From Cystobasidiopsis lactophilus (Eukaryota; Basidiomycota; Agaricostilbomycetes; Agaricostilbales; Chionosphaeraceae): a stretch of DNA of 64,000 nt. The translations under genes and the position numbers were made by a program. The stretch lies in assembly GCA_001599975.1 (NCBI GenBank), contig BCIO01000005.1, positions 930,001 to 994,000 of the forward strand, written 5' to 3'. The notes beneath the pieces are model-generated. The model saw only the letters and a program-made list of their open reading frames with translations, was not told the DNA's origin and ran no database searches. Shown piece by piece: positions 21,394 through 33,569 of this stretch; the first letter of the stretch is position 1; the number at the start of each line of letters is the position of its first letter.

Positions 21394-23163
21394 TCAGCCT
21401 GGTGTAGCACCCAACTGCATCTCTGTAATCCTACTACCGCCTCCCCGCTGTGGCGTCTCTGCCAAGAACTCCTCGTTGATGGTCTCGAACCCTTGCCAAC
21501 TGCTGCTCTCATTGTACGAGCCGGGGCGGAAAGCCTTGCCCAGCGCGGCGAAGGAGAAGGGCTGGCCCTGCTGCTGGCTTTGGCCCTGCGACGAGCCAAA
21601 GAGCGGCATGGACATGGCCCGGGCGAAAGGGTTGCGCTTTGCCGGAGTGGCCATGACCAGCGTCTTGGGTCCAGTAGCGTTCTCTGCTCGACTGTCTTTG
21701 AGGGCGGATTGTGCCAAAGCGGGCAAGCGGGCTCACTCTTGGGACTGGCTTGCTTGCGCTTTGACGTGCGCATTTTGCCCTTGCCGACGCCAAACAGGGT
21801 CTTCTTGGCAGGCGGCGGCTGCGACTCCACCTCCACCGAAGTGGACCGCCTTGGGCCCATGGACACTTCGCGGGTAGCCAGTGCCAGCGCCGAGCTGCTC
21901 TTCGTCCTACTGAACTTCTTGGGCTTGACCACTTCCTCTTTTGCGCCCGCTGGATCGACGCCGAGCAGCTTGGCCAACGTTGGTGAGGCCGGCACAGCGT
22001 AAGAGTTGGCTTCGTGAGCCGCTTGGGCCTCTTGGACGCTCTGAGCCAATCGCATCAAGTTTGGTGTAGGGTGGGAGAAGGGCGAAGAGGGGACCAAAGT
22101 GGTCGGCCTGGTCGGCCTCGGCGCCACCACCGCATCGTTGGCTTCGTGCTCGTCTTCGTCCTCGTCCATCGGCTCTGGCGTTCGAGACACCGCAAAGAGC
22201 TTGGACCGGTGCCCTTGTAGCATGTCCTTTGGAAAAGTAGCGCCATAGCTTTCATTGCGACATGAGCTTTGCCTTGGAGGTCTGAGGGCGGTTCCTTACA
22301 GCCGCTCGACGGCCAGGTGCCAAAAGGTCTGCACGTCGTCCATCTCGGGCACTCCATTCGTTGAATCGTCGGCCAGCATATCCGCGACGCCACTAAGAGC
22401 CTGGTGGATGCCCAACCGGTCGGTCAAGAGGTCCAGGTGGTCTTCGTAGTCTGGCCCTGAAGTAGGCGGATTCTGAGCCGGAGGGTTGAGGGCCAAGAGC
22501 TCGAGCAGCAACACAATCTGCAATTGGTGTCTGTAGCTGTGGGCGTGAGCCGGGTTGCGATGCAAGACCAAGCGAAACCAATGCGCACTCGATGAATTCC
22601 AACGACTTGATCCATTGCTGCTCCGTAAGCTGGCGCCAGCGTCTCTTGCCCTTTGCATCCAGCTGGGCTGATTCGTTTTGGTCCTTGTAGACCTGATGCG
22701 CCGCCGCGATGGCCGCCCGCTCGTCGTCCAGCAATTCCGGCTCGAATTCGCCTTTGGCCGCCCTGGGAACCAGCTCGAGCCACTTCCTGTCCCCTTCCCT
22801 GGCATTGATCAAAGCGCTCTCCAGAACGCGGGTGGCGAGGGCCGCAGAAGCACGGAGGCAGCGAGCGAACGCCAGCACGCGCTCGAGGCCGTCGACCTTT
22901 GCTCGCTTGTTAGCCTTTGCGCGCTTTGAAGTCGGGGAAGGGGCTATACTGACAGACTTCTTAGTGTTTAAAGCATAAAGGCAGTCCAAGTAAAGCGCTC
23001 TCAGGCTGCCCGACGTCAGTTCAGCGGGCGGGAGAGCTGGCTCGGCGGCGGCGGCGGATGTCGACGCGACTGGCCGCTCTTCGTCCTCAATGAACTGGTC
23101 GGTAGGGTACTGCGGTTCGAGTGGCCAAGGAATGGGACACTCATTGTCCAGCGTGTACAGCAT
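21394..23163 (-). CDS. SLD3: probable Sld3-type DNA replication initiation factor
   Basis: The N-terminal part reads MLYTLDNECPIPWPLEPQY, a helical region with SLRALYLDCLYAL and RVLAFARCLRASAALATRV, then YRHQLQIVLLLELLAL and YEDHLDLLTDRLGI, which resemble the conserved Sld3/Treslin pattern (QLQILLxLEL, LExLxDRLxIW). The C-terminal third is basic and disordered with SP/TP sites such as TPAKRNPF and ETPQR that suit CDK phosphorylation, the event through which Sld3 binds Dpb11 to allow origin firing. About four introns. ATG at 23163 is the first in frame; an upstream extension exists only via TTG. The match is by pattern memory, so the name is probable and not certain. Confidence 0.55.
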
Positions 23164-23283
23164 GCGCTGTTTCTGCTTCGATCCTTGGCTGAGTGCGGAA
23201 GGGAGCGGAAGGTGGCAAATTTCTCTAAACAGGGAGTGGAGCGTGGTAGTACAGCAGAGTACGTTTACAAGAGCAGGCAATCT

Positions 23284-25174
23284 CTACTCATTATCTGGCG
23301 CTGTCACTTCCACCGGAGCGCTCGGCACCGGCGTCGGCCCTTCGAAGAAGTTTTTGTCGAAATCAGTCTTTTGCAAGGCGACCTCTGTGGCTTCGATATC
23401 TTTTTTGGGAGTGTCTTCTATTTGTGCGCTATACTGCACGATGGCATCAGCCTGTCGCTAGTAGGAACGAATACGTTAGAGACCATACCGGTCTGTGGGT
23501 GCAATTGATCTCCATTAGACGAACTTTGATGTCTGCCAGCTTCTCGGGTTCGCGGGACAATCCGTGGTCGTGGAAATGCTTTGTTTCGAAAGGTCCCAAA
23601 TGTCCCTCGCCAGTCGGATTTGGCTGAAAAAGGTGCAACATGGCCCTCAGCCGCTTCAACTCTTCGTCGTTCAAATTGGTGGCTCGTTTATCAGAGACCC
23701 GTTGATGAGTATGGGCGATGTAGAGATTTGAAAGATGCCGTTGAAGTTCCTTGACGCGATCTCCGTAGTCAGAGCCGCGGGGCATTGTGCTGTGGGTGTA
23801 GAAGAACGCAGCCGTCATGAGAACATGGCCCGACGGGAATATGTCGTCTTTCAGCATGGACCAAAGGTATAGGTGAGTGCGGACGGTGGAGATGATGTGG
23901 GTCAGTTCAGAGGTCGAGGTCCGTTCGTGTGGGTAAGTTCGTTCCGTGTGCAGATCGATGCGGTGCTTGCCGATACTGTCGAGGATAGCGAATGCGCTGT
24001 ACATCCTGGCCAAGCGCGCTCGGACCTTTGGCCCCTGCCTAAAGAAAAAGTTGGCGGGGATTTTCTTCCACCAGCCAAACTCGTCGAAATTGCCAACGTT
24101 GCCGATGTCATCGCCGTTGACTTGTGGAGTCACCCGTCATTCTCACTTTATACTTGGCAAAGCCTCGAAGTAAAACTCACCCGCAGGCGCCAACATCAGA
24201 GCATAATTGAAAGTGTTTGGCAAACAGTAGCCCATCTAAACATCCAACAAGTCACAAAGATCAGCTCTTTAGTGAGGAGCAATCAGAAGCTCCACAGACC
24301 ATTTTGAGGGAGAACACTTTGATCAAATGGTAAGAGAAGGCTGCAACCCATTAGTCGAGACACTGACTTGTACCCCACGAATGAGAGAATATTCTTGTGT
24401 CGTTCGAGGTGGCCTTGAAATGTCGGCTGGCGTCCAGCTCGAACCAACCCAAGGCAGTGAGTAACAGGCCGAACACCAGACCAATTTGCTCGGTTCTATC
24501 TCATCGCCTTATCGAATGCGAACACGGCGAGAGCTCAAATGACTTACTCCCATCTAAAAGACGTATTCATTTTGGTTTGCCCCAGCCCGGGAGGGTCCCA
24601 AACCAGGATCGGCGCAGGTCCATTTTTCTGAAATGGTATCGTCTCATTTTGTTGGCTTGTTCATGCCAAGCGGAAACCTACAAACAACATCTCGACCTGC
24701 AAGTGCAATTTAGTCTGACAGAGTTGCAAGCGTCCAACGGCAAACTGACCATCTTGTCTAGAGCAGGCTTTGAGCGAGCACCTTTGCCCATTCTGAACAA
24801 ACGTCAGAACGAAGCCATTTTTCGAAGATTCCACGAACCCATGGGTGGCAATTAGCCGAGTCGGATTGTGAGCTATAGCCTTCACATGTTCGGGTTCGAA
24901 AACACGGTCCTTGGCTTTCTCGTGAAATATGATGCCTGATATTAACTAAATTTCTGCTGAAGGACAGACCGAGGTAAAGACCGAGCGTACGAGCATGGAC
25001 TTTATGGGCCTTTTCACCGGCCCCAAGAACTATGTCGACTTTGTAGTCGACCACGAAGTGCTTCGCGAGTTCACCGCGCAAGGGGTTTCGTTTGGCTTTG
25101 GGGCCTTCGACAACATTAGACTTTTCGATGACCGTAGCTTGACAGCCAGCAGGGACCGTGAGAGGGTACGACAT
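23284..25174 (-). CDS. unidentified multi-exon gene
   Basis: The 3' part (24111-23284) is clearly coding on the minus strand: FDEFGWWKKIPANFFF, RARLARMYSAFAILDSIGKH, ISTVRTHLYLWSMLKDDIF, LNDEELKRLRAMLHLFQP, and a last exon ending VEVTAPDNE. Exons before it give GYCLPNTFNYALMLAPAG and one hydrophobic segment, IGLVFGLLLTALGWFEL. Further upstream, exons starting MSYPLTVPAGCQ and IIFHEKAKDRVFEPEHV are plausible but their joins are not resolved. The helical middle vaguely recalls the regulatory domain of fungal zinc-cluster factors, yet no zinc cluster is visible. I do not recognise the family. The 5' limit is uncertain and two genes are possible. Confidence 0.45.
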
Positions 25175-25784
25175 TCGGAAAAGAGATGGTAGAATGAGAC
25201 AGAGAAATGCAGACGCCTGGGAGCGAAGGCAAGACGATGCTAGAAGATCCCAAACAAGGGGACAGTTGGCCTCTAGGGACTGGCAGGGACTTTCGCCTCC
25301 CTCAATTGATGGTAAAGAATGCTCATCAGTCCGGGTGCAAGAAGAGCGCAATCCTGAACGACATGAAGCCCGCGCAGTGCTACCTTGACGCAGCGATACT
25401 ATAAACAGTTCCTTCAATACGGACGTGACGTCTTTGGATCCCAGCTCAAGCAGGAACCGAATTAGACATCAAAAGCATAGCGGTGAATAGCACTGGGAGT
25501 GAGCGCAGACATCGACACGAGGCATTAACATTCTTGGAGGAAGGCGCGCTCTCTAAAGCGTTGTGCAGATAAAAGTCGAGTTCTTAGAGTATCGGTGCAG
25601 AAGACAGCAAAGATCGAAAATCAGAACGCTAATGCAGCGAGCGAGATGACAGAAGTCAGGACGCGCATCTGCCAGTGAGGAACTTCAATGCCAACCGGTG
25701 GTCTGACTCGACGCAGACAAGTGCAACCATGCTAGCCATGCGATTTGTGTGCTGCTCTAATATACAGTCCTCAACAACCCGTCT
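25175..25784. other. spacer between unidentified gene and histidine kinase
   Basis: About 610 bp. It should hold the 5' region of the unidentified gene and the 3' end of the kinase gene. No frame with codon bias or a known motif was seen. Confidence 0.45.
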
Positions 25785-28700
25785 TTATACACCGCCCTGC
25801 AACTTGACCCGCTTGCCTGCCGCCGCCGCCTTCTCCTCTTCCTTTAGCTTCGCAATGTACACCCTGGCAGCATCTATGGCGCTTCGAATGTTCTTCTCCA
25901 AGACCGGCTTGGTGAGCAAAAGGTTGGCTGTTCCCAAGAGGCATATCAGAAAGAGCCCTAAACGAAAGGTAGGGTCGAGGCGCACCTCCTGCAGCCAGGT
26001 ACCCTTGCTGGTCTGATATTAACGCGTTGCCGGTAGCGCCGCACACAAATGTCTGAAGGCCTATCCGGCGCATTTCGGCGCAGCACTCCAGTCCAGTCAT
26101 TTGGGGCATCTGCGCAAGGAGTAAGCCATGGCCCAATGACCACTTTGCCGCGAGCTCACCTGATTATCGAGGAACTGCGGAAGAGGATCAGTGAGAGTTC
26201 TGGAAAAGAGGAGGACGCGACTTACGACCATATCGAAGCGGTCCTCTTTCGCCAACCAGCCCTCCCTTAAAAGAGTCAAGGCTTGCAAGCCGTCCTCTGC
26301 GCAAGTGACAGTGTGGCCCAGCCGTGTCAACATGCGTGTCATTCTAGTTGTGCCCAGCTGGCATCAGCATAGGGCAAAATTAAAAGTTGAAGGGGGACAA
26401 CGCACAGCGTTCTTGTTAGCCGATCGTCGTCCACGACCAAGCACCTCAGCGGCTCTTCTTGAGGTTTCTCTTCTGTTGGCGTCAAAGGTGGCATAGGGTT
26501 GATGGCGTTGCCTTGCAGGTCCGAACCGGTTGGGATTTGAGCTGCCACCAATTCGGCCCGCTGGACGATGGTCTGCGGCTCGGCAACTGTCGGCGGCGCC
26601 ATTAGGTCTGTGTTGGTCGCCGGGCCCAACAAATTAGAAGTCGAGGCCATTGGCGAACCGGCGCCCTTGGGAGGCTTCGTAAAGGCCATTTCGATCCAGA
26701 ACGTCGAGCCTGGGTAAAGCGTTACCAAGGGCTCAGAGGCAGGCCCAAAGCAGATGCGCACCTTTGTCAACGGTTGACTGCACGCCGAGGCGGCCACCCG
26801 ACAGCTTGACAATCTTGCGAACGAGCGCCAGCCCCAGGCCAGATCCCTTGCCGCCCTGCCTGCGGCCGATGTCGGTCTGCACATAAGGCGAAAACAACCG
26901 GTTGTCCAGGATATCACGCCTGTTAACAGGGTCAGCTTGGCACTCGAAAAGCGCAAGAACCGACGCACGGTCGAATGCCGACGCCGGAATCCTCAATCTC
27001 GATGCGGATAATGGCAACATCCGTCCGCAGCTCTCCTTTCTGTGCGGCTTCGGCCGCAGAGGGCAGGTGTGTTTCGGACCGATCCGACGCCATAGACATC
27101 CGCTGTTGCCCCTCCTCGTCAATCGCCACCACGGTGGCGGAAGATGATAGCGAGTCTGGCGGGAGAGGGTGCAAGAGGCGAGTGGTGAACTTGACGGTGC
27201 CGTTCTGGGTGAACTTGCAGGCGTTGGAGGTCAGGTTGGAGATGACCTGAGAGAAGCGCATCTCGTCGCCCATGAGCATTGGCGAGAACTCGTCGATGGC
27301 CGGGTCAAAGTCGGTGACGAGCTCGATCTTCCGGGCGGCGGCCACGCCCCGAAAGGCCATGAGCATGGCTCGGAAAGAGGCGTTGAGGTTGAAGGGCTTG
27401 CTGGTCCAAGTCAATTTACCCGCTTCCATCCTCTGTGTTTGGCGAAAAAATGCATTGAGCCCAGGCACGCCAGAATGCAGCAGCCTACGCACGTTGAAAT
27501 CCAGCACGTCGTTGAGCACCTTTTCCATGGTGATCAAGCTCGACGAGAGGCCGGTGACCATCTCCTTTTGGTCGGGCAAGGCCGACGTGAAGAGCCGCTC
27601 GCCCTCCAGGTTTTGAAACGCCAACAGCGCCGTGTTCAGCGGCACTCGGACTTCGTGGAAGCTGTTTGTGCGAGTTAGTTTGAAGAGAGGCAGGCCTTGA
27701 GAAGGAGGGATTGGACGCGCATGTAGGACACAAATCTCTTCTTCGATTCGGAGGCCTGGCTTTCGGCCACCTGGGCCTTTTGGGTCGCCTTGTACTGGTT
27801 CTTGAGCTGCTCTCGGAGCGAGTACATCCTGCGGTCGGACTTCTCTTTGAGGAACTGGGCGTAGAGGATGGAGGCGTGGAAGAGGATAAAGTTGATGAGG
27901 TTGCGGATGAACTTGATGCGGATGGGGAGGATGAAGATGGAGGCGAGCACGAGGTAGGTGAGGGCGCCGATGCACTCGGCCAAGCGGTGGCCGTGCATCA
28001 TGAACAGCGCAAAGGTCGGGAAGCCCAGGCTGAAGTAGAAGAGCGAGATGAAGTCTTTTTGGGGGCAGAGATTATGCGCCGTGTAGAATTTGCAATTCCA
28101 CTGTTGCGAACCGCAGCGCCATCAGCACAGATGATAGGACAGATCAGAAGAAGAAGAAAACGCACGAGATCCATGAGTAAAATGATGGGGTACGACCAGG
28201 TGGCGATGAACAAGATGATTTGGTAAATGATGGGATGCCGCCGTGGTAGGTCCAGGGCGACGATAGGAATGAGGGGTAAGACAGAAGCCGTGCCGAGGCC
28301 AGCGTAAAAGATCTTGACGAAAAGAGTGAGAGGATGAGGCTGGGGCGAAAAACGCGAGGTGAGCCCGAAAATATTTGCGACCACTGAAAAAGCAAGGGGA
28401 CAAACCTGTGAGATGATGGTGGCCACTGCAGCGACCAACAGGAAGAGGGAGGAAGCCAAGGCCGAGGGCTTGCTGATGAACCAAGTCTCCTTGAGGTATG
28501 CGGCTTCCTTGACCGGATCCGGGAAGGGGCAGTGGAAGAAGTGCACGACTGCAGGTAGGACTCTCCAGCGGAAGAAGATCCAAACCTTGGTGTTGGCCAG
28601 GGTCGGTGGATGGGGGTCGGCGGCGGATTGGGAGCCGACTGCGACGGGCGGGGCAGAGGTGACGGATTGGCCAGTGCCCGGCCGTGGGCCGTCCTTAGGC

Positions 28701-29284
28701 CCAGGTAGACCGAGCAGCTGGTGCAAGTCCGGGGTGCCTCCAGCGGTCTCCGACTGAATCTGGCCGTCGACCGAGGACCCAGGCTGGAGAAGCACCTCGC
28801 TGAAGTCGCGGTCCACGACGACAATGTCCACCGGCGCCGCGTCGTTCTGCGTCTCGTCGTCCCGGTCCACCAGCCACGAGTCCTTGCGGTAGCCTGCGCC
28901 CACGCCCGAGCGGGAGGCGACAGATCCCCTGAGGCCGCCATGCACGCTGCTGTTGATGCGCTCCAGGTCCGTGGCCGATTCCGAGTGGCTGGGCGCTGAG
29001 CCTGGCACGAGGTGGCCCTTGAGCGAGTTCCAGACGAGGGCCCAGCGCTGGCGGAGCGAGGGCTGGTGGAAGTTGACGCTTTGCCGGCTCCAGTCTTTGG
29101 TGCGCTGCTCCTGCTGCGAGAGCTCCTGGCGCGAGAGGGACGAGATCAATGTGAGCTCCTTGTCCTTCTCCTCCGGCGTCGTCGTTGCGTCTTTGGAGCC
29201 CCGGCGGCGGGCCAGCTGGTTGCCACCGCTGCTGCCGCCGCCATTGGTTTGCGCCAGGACAGGCAGGAACGAGTTGTCGCCCAT
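25785..29284 (-). CDS. membrane-bound hybrid histidine kinase
   Basis: From the N-terminus: a disordered cytosolic region of about 250 residues (MGDNSFLPVL start), then about six hydrophobic helices (ASSLFLLVAAVATIIS, VKIFYAGLGTASVLPLIPI, YQIILFIATWSYPIILL, FYFSLGFPTFALFMM, YLVLASIFILPIRI, LINFILFHASILYAQFL), a coiled segment, H-box FHEVRVPLN, N-box NLTSNACKF, G1 EDSGVGI, G2 GKGSGLGLALV, a linker, and a C-terminal receiver (CLVVDDDRL, FLDNQMPQMTG, TKPV). The phospho-acceptor Asp lies on a 15-nt microexon. Such kinases feed a His-Asp-His-Asp relay through Ypd1 to Skn7/Ssk1. The layout resembles the multi-pass Dik6-type kinases described in smut fungi. About ten introns; the first ATG is 29284. 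Confidence 0.88.
26160..26174 (-). other. 15-nt microexon with receiver-domain phospho-Asp
   Basis: On the minus strand a CAG acceptor, 15 bases coding F-L-D-N-Q, and a GTGAGC donor are followed by an intron and MPQMTGLE. Both neighbouring introns are phase 0. The Asp aligns with the universal receiver acceptor (MDNQMP). Confidence 0.75.
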
Positions 29285-29629
29285 GTTGTTGTTTTCACGC
29301 GCGCATCTCCTCGCTTGCTGCTGCTGCTCCTCTCTTGACAATCAAAACTTCGAGCAGAGAATAATGCGGAGAGATTAGAAGAGAGAATTCTGGGCGCGGG
29401 CACCAAGAGCAGGCCGTTGTGTGTCTCGGAGGCGCCACGAGTTTGCTTAGCCCTTAGTTCCTTGGGACGCAGCAAGGCCAATCGATCGATGCTACTGAAG
29501 CTTGACGACGTGCTCACGCTTGCAAATTGTCGACGTCGTTGACGCTCAAAAAAGGAGGGTCTGTCCAGTGTCCAGGCTGAGCCTGCGCGTGAAATTTTGG
29601 GTCGGCGCGCGGACTTCATTTTGCAGTAA
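29285..29629. other. spacer between histidine kinase and KDM2-like gene
   Basis: A 345-bp promoter region for the kinase and 3' region of the demethylase gene. No additional coding frame is supported. Confidence 0.45.
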
Positions 29630-32190
29630 TTACGGGCCATCGACCTCCATCTTAGCAGTGCTAGCTGGCTCCGGAGGGACCCAAGGGTCTAAGGCAGATA
29701 ATGGCGGCGGCGGGAGGTCGAAGGCTGGCGGCTCTGGAGCTGCCAAAGCCACCGGCGGAGCCGCCACCGTCGCTGCCGGGTCCCAGACCACCCGCTCTTC
29801 GCTTTGGACCATGGTCCTCGTCACTTGAATGACCTTTTGGCCGGCCCGAATGACCTGCAGCACCTTGGTCTCCTTCCTCTTGGTCAGGATCTGGCACGGC
29901 TCCAGCGGCCCTTCTGGGTCGCCCGGGTTGGCTGGTGGCCTGGTCCGAAAGCCGACGGTGCGCTCCTCCGTCTCGCTGATCTCGGCCGGGTTGTTCTGGG
30001 CCACTGCTGGCTTCTTAGGCGGCCCCGGCGGCGGCGGCGGAGACGGCTCGACCGATTCCGTCGCTAGTTTGCGCTTCTTCGACGGCGTCGTTAGCTGAGG
30101 TGCAGGCGGCGGCACGACGACCTGCTCCTCCTCCGTCTCGCCCAACGCTGCCAGGATGGACTTTCTGAAGGAGCGGGCGAATGGGATGGGGTCGGGCACA
30201 TACTCCCACGGCACGTAGGCCCGGGCCGTCTTGCGCTGCTCGGCGGAGTAGTCGCCTGTCTGCAGCGAGACCTTGTCCGCTTGAATTAACAGGAATGAGG
30301 ATAGTTGTTTGAGGCCAGCCAGGATACGAGGGGTGATGTTAGGCGGCATGGTCGGTTTAGTGTTCGCTTTAGGTGTTTCTGGCAGCTTAAGCTTGGCCAG
30401 CTGGGTGTGATAGGATTTAGCGACATGCCACACTGTGTGTAGACGAAGCGATAGAATCAGAGTAGGCCCGGTATGAGGAGGGAGGCTACGCACGGAGAGT
30501 GATGAACATCGGGAAGCGGAATTTCTTGGGCACCTTGGTGGCAATCTCGATCCGGTGCAGCTCGAGCTGGGTTTCGATGTTGAAAGAATGCAGGAAGTTG
30601 CCGCCAAAGACCAGCGAGTCGGTGGGCGTGTACTGTGAGAACTTATTGAAGGGAAATTCCACCAGAATCGGGCGAGAGCGAGGCTCACCACCGCGTGAAT
30701 CCAACCAGTTGGGATGATCATGGTGTTGCCCGCGGTCAAATTGACCTCGTATACGGCATCCACCTCGTCCCCTAGCCAGGTGTTCTCCTGCCGGTCCGAG
30801 GAGCCCGACCACCGCTCGTACTTCTTCAGATTTTCCGGCGTCGGGCGGATGAAGTAGAAAGTTTTGGACCCGCGCAGGATGTGGTACCAGACCTGTTGCC
30901 TACCAGTCAACTCATCATCTAGGGTAGATAAATGGAGAAGAAGACGAACAGAGGAAGCAGCAAAGTCGACATGCTGTTCGGCGACATCAGCTCCACACGC
31001 CCATGCCCGTGAGGCGAATACTCACCCAGTCCTGCGGGTGTGTCGAGTTCAGACATAAATCAACACATAAAGAGAAGAAAGCACACACAGTCCAGCATTT
31101 GGCCACGCTCATCAAGCAATACTTTTGAACTTTGGGGAACTGGAACGGCCCTCGCAGATTTTCTGGCCAAAAGTTCTCGACCCAGTCCATGAGCTGGACC
31201 ACCTTGGGCGGTTTGATTTGGTCGCCGAGCGGCGTGAAGGAGACCTCGAGGGAGATAACGTTGCGGATCTTGGTCCGGTCCCTGTCGGTGTAGTAGCGCG
31301 CCCAGGCGCCCAAGTTCCAGTTGGCGAGGTCCGACTGCGAAGCCACGTCTGTTCGTCGCTCAATAAAGACCCATTCATTGTAGAACAAAGCCAGGAAGCA
31401 AGGACGAACCCATAACAGGAATCGGGAAATCGGGGCCAATCACTTCGGCGACGCCCTTGACCGTCAGGTCTGAGCTGGGCAGCTCCATGCCTAAGCCTTG
31501 TCTGTCCTCAATCACAACAGGCTCTGTCATGGCCTCGGGGTTATTATACAGCCAATCGGCGCCCAGCTCTTCGCCCTGATAGCGCTTGAAGGGGGACGGG
31601 TGGATCGACTTGGAGCGGACGACATTGGCCCAGCGGTTGGCGTCTGGCTCGAGCCCTTCGTTCAGGTTAGCATAGTTCAGACTCTTGACAGTCGACCTAG
31701 AAGGCCGCTTGGCGTTGGCCGCGGTCTCCTTGAGGCGGATGGCGAGCGGGTGGACGGAGCTCGAGGCTTGCTTTAGGCAGCCGACGCAGTACCACTAAAG
31801 AGAGCCCGACAGCAATGTCTACGATTCAAAACAAGGCCAAAGAGAGCAGAGCAAGGCCCGGGAAGTACCTGATCGATGCTGTCGAGGTCGGCAGTCGCTT
31901 CGTCGTCGCCTTGCACGCACACCCAATGGTACCAGTTCTCGCAGCTGGGGAACGCGGAGCGCCGTGGTCAACGTCCTGCTGGGCGCCTGCAAGCACGGCA
32001 CAAGAGGCACTAACGATTCACACTGAACCCAGCGCTCCTCCTCGCCGACTGGCGCACTCCGCTTGCTCGACACCGTCGTCCGCCGCATCTGGCACGGCTC
32101 GGCTGGGCAAATGTTCGTTTGGAAGGCCATGGCCACCGATTCAGCCCTGGCCTGCGCTGGTGACGAGGACGCTGACTTGGAGGACCTCAT
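29630..32190 (-). CDS. JHD1: PHD-JmjC histone demethylase, KDM2/JHD1 type
   Basis: An N-terminal PHD finger can be read (NICPAEPC, then [10 protein letters not shown], then WYCVGCLKQ), followed by GADWLYNN, the JmjC-associated region [13 protein letters not shown] and VISLEVSF, and the JmjC core: [66 protein letters not shown]-x-D (HVD) gives two of the iron ligands. The C-terminal 300 residues are Pro-rich and basic (TPSKKRKLA). JHD1/KDM2 removes mono- and dimethyl marks from H3K36 using 2-oxoglutarate and Fe(II) in the nucleus. At least nine introns, including a 6-nt microexon just before HVD. ATG 32190 is the first in frame (upstream only TTG). Confidence 0.88.
31026..31031 (-). other. 6-nt microexon (Asp-Trp) in the JmjC core
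   Basis: Between CWT and HVDF the minus strand reads CGCAG, GACTGG, GTGAGT. Splicing both flanking introns gives KCWTDWHVDF, colinear with the family sequence SYTDFHIDF. Without these six bases the Asp-aromatic pair before the first iron ligand would be missing. Confidence 0.72.
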
Positions 32191-32731
32191 TGTTGTTGGA
32201 CAGATGGTGCTCCGGCAAGCGGGAAGGCCAGAATTCAAGCAACCTTAAATTATGGTATTGCGCCTAGCGGTTGCATGATCTATAGGCTTATATCTGCATT
32301 TGAAGATGGCCAGAGTCCATTCGGGGGGTGACAATGAGCCGGCATTGCGGCGGGATGGCCATCATCCGATTTGCCCATGCGCCAGATGCAAATGCCTCCT
32401 GCTCTCCCTTCAGTTCGCAAGCCTCGATACAAAGGATCAGAGGAGCCTGACCTTGGCAGTGGGCACTCTGAGGCTTCAGCTTGACCGGCACGTCGTCCAA
32501 GCACACGCCACTCCGAAGCTGGCAAAGAGCGACTGAGAGCGATTGGGTGCCAGGACGTTTGAGCTTCACGGTAGGAAGAGTTGGCATGCTGCTCGTCTTT
32601 TGGGCGAACGGCCTGTGAAAGCCACGATCGCGTTCATTTGCAAGCCCAATACGAAATGGACGTGCTGGCCCTCACCTCCATACGAAGCCAAGCTGCCAAT
32701 GCCGAAGGATGAAAGCGCTTGAAAAGCAGCT
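32191..32731. other. spacer between KDM2-like gene and YAE1
   Basis: 541 bp with no biased reading frame on either strand. It should contain the KDM2 promoter and the 3' end of YAE1. Confidence 0.45.
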
Positions 32732-33348
32732 TTATATTGCTCTGACCTTGCCGAGCAGCTCTTGCAGTCGAACCTGGCAATCGCCCCAGCTGGCCTTTGC
32801 CTCCTTCTTGCCCAGATCCCCACTGAAAGCGCTCTCCAGCCGGCTCGTCAGGTCCCCTCCTCCTCCCCCAGACATTGCTTCTCTGGAGTTCTCGTCGCCG
32901 TGAGCCTCGGCAAAATGCCGTAACGCCTCTTCGTCCTTCGGGCACACATCCTCCAAGCCCAACAGGCTCAGGTCCTTGTTCAAGGCTTCGGCCTCTTGGA
33001 AGAGCTCTGGGTGAGACGCCTTGTAGGATTTCAAGAAGTGGAGGAGGGCGGCGCAGGTGCCTCGGGCCTGGCCCAGCTGCCGGCCAAAGGGAGCGCCAAA
33101 GTCTTGAAAGCCAGAGTCGAAGCCGCCTTGCAAGTGCGCCTCTTTGCCAGCTATGATGCCGTCTCGATATCCAGCCTGTCAATATTGCAAGCACACCTTG
33201 AGACCAAAGTTCAAGCAGAAGGCAGAGGCAGGGCAAGAAACGAGCGAACATCAAAGAATTTGTCATGCAGCTTTCGCCACTCAGTATCGCTGATAGTTTG
33301 GTCTGACACCACATCGTTGGACTCCAGAAACGGGTCATCGTCGGACAT
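32732..33348 (-). CDS. YAE1: Yae1-domain protein
   Basis: Exon 1: MSDDDPFLESNDVV and DTEWRKLHDKFFD. Exon 2 has the deca-GX3-type Yae1 motif, AGYRDGIIAGKEAHLQGGFD, then SGFQDFGAPFGRQLGQARG. Yae1 with Lto1 forms the adaptor that recruits the Fe-S protein Rli1 (ABCE1) to the cytosolic iron-sulfur assembly targeting complex, so it is needed for ribosome recycling. The rest is helical and acidic. Length (about 170 residues) is normal. One intron (donor GTTCGC, weak) separates the exons. The stop used is the first in-frame TAA (32732); a further splice near GKV cannot be excluded. Confidence 0.82.
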
Positions 33349-33569
33349 AGATGTCGCGGCGTTGTTCGCAGGGCAGTTGGCGGCAAGATGACGGGAGCGG
33401 ACGAAGGATGAGCGAAGGTCTCAACATGGCTCGCGAGGTGGCAACAACTGGTGAAGAAAGTAAAAAGTCCCCAGCCCAATAAGATAGCAATGCCCAAGAA
33501 TTGGCGCGCTCTCAGCTCTGTAAATCTCTAACTCTATTCTCTCTGTGAATCTCGTTCTCGATTCTCGAT

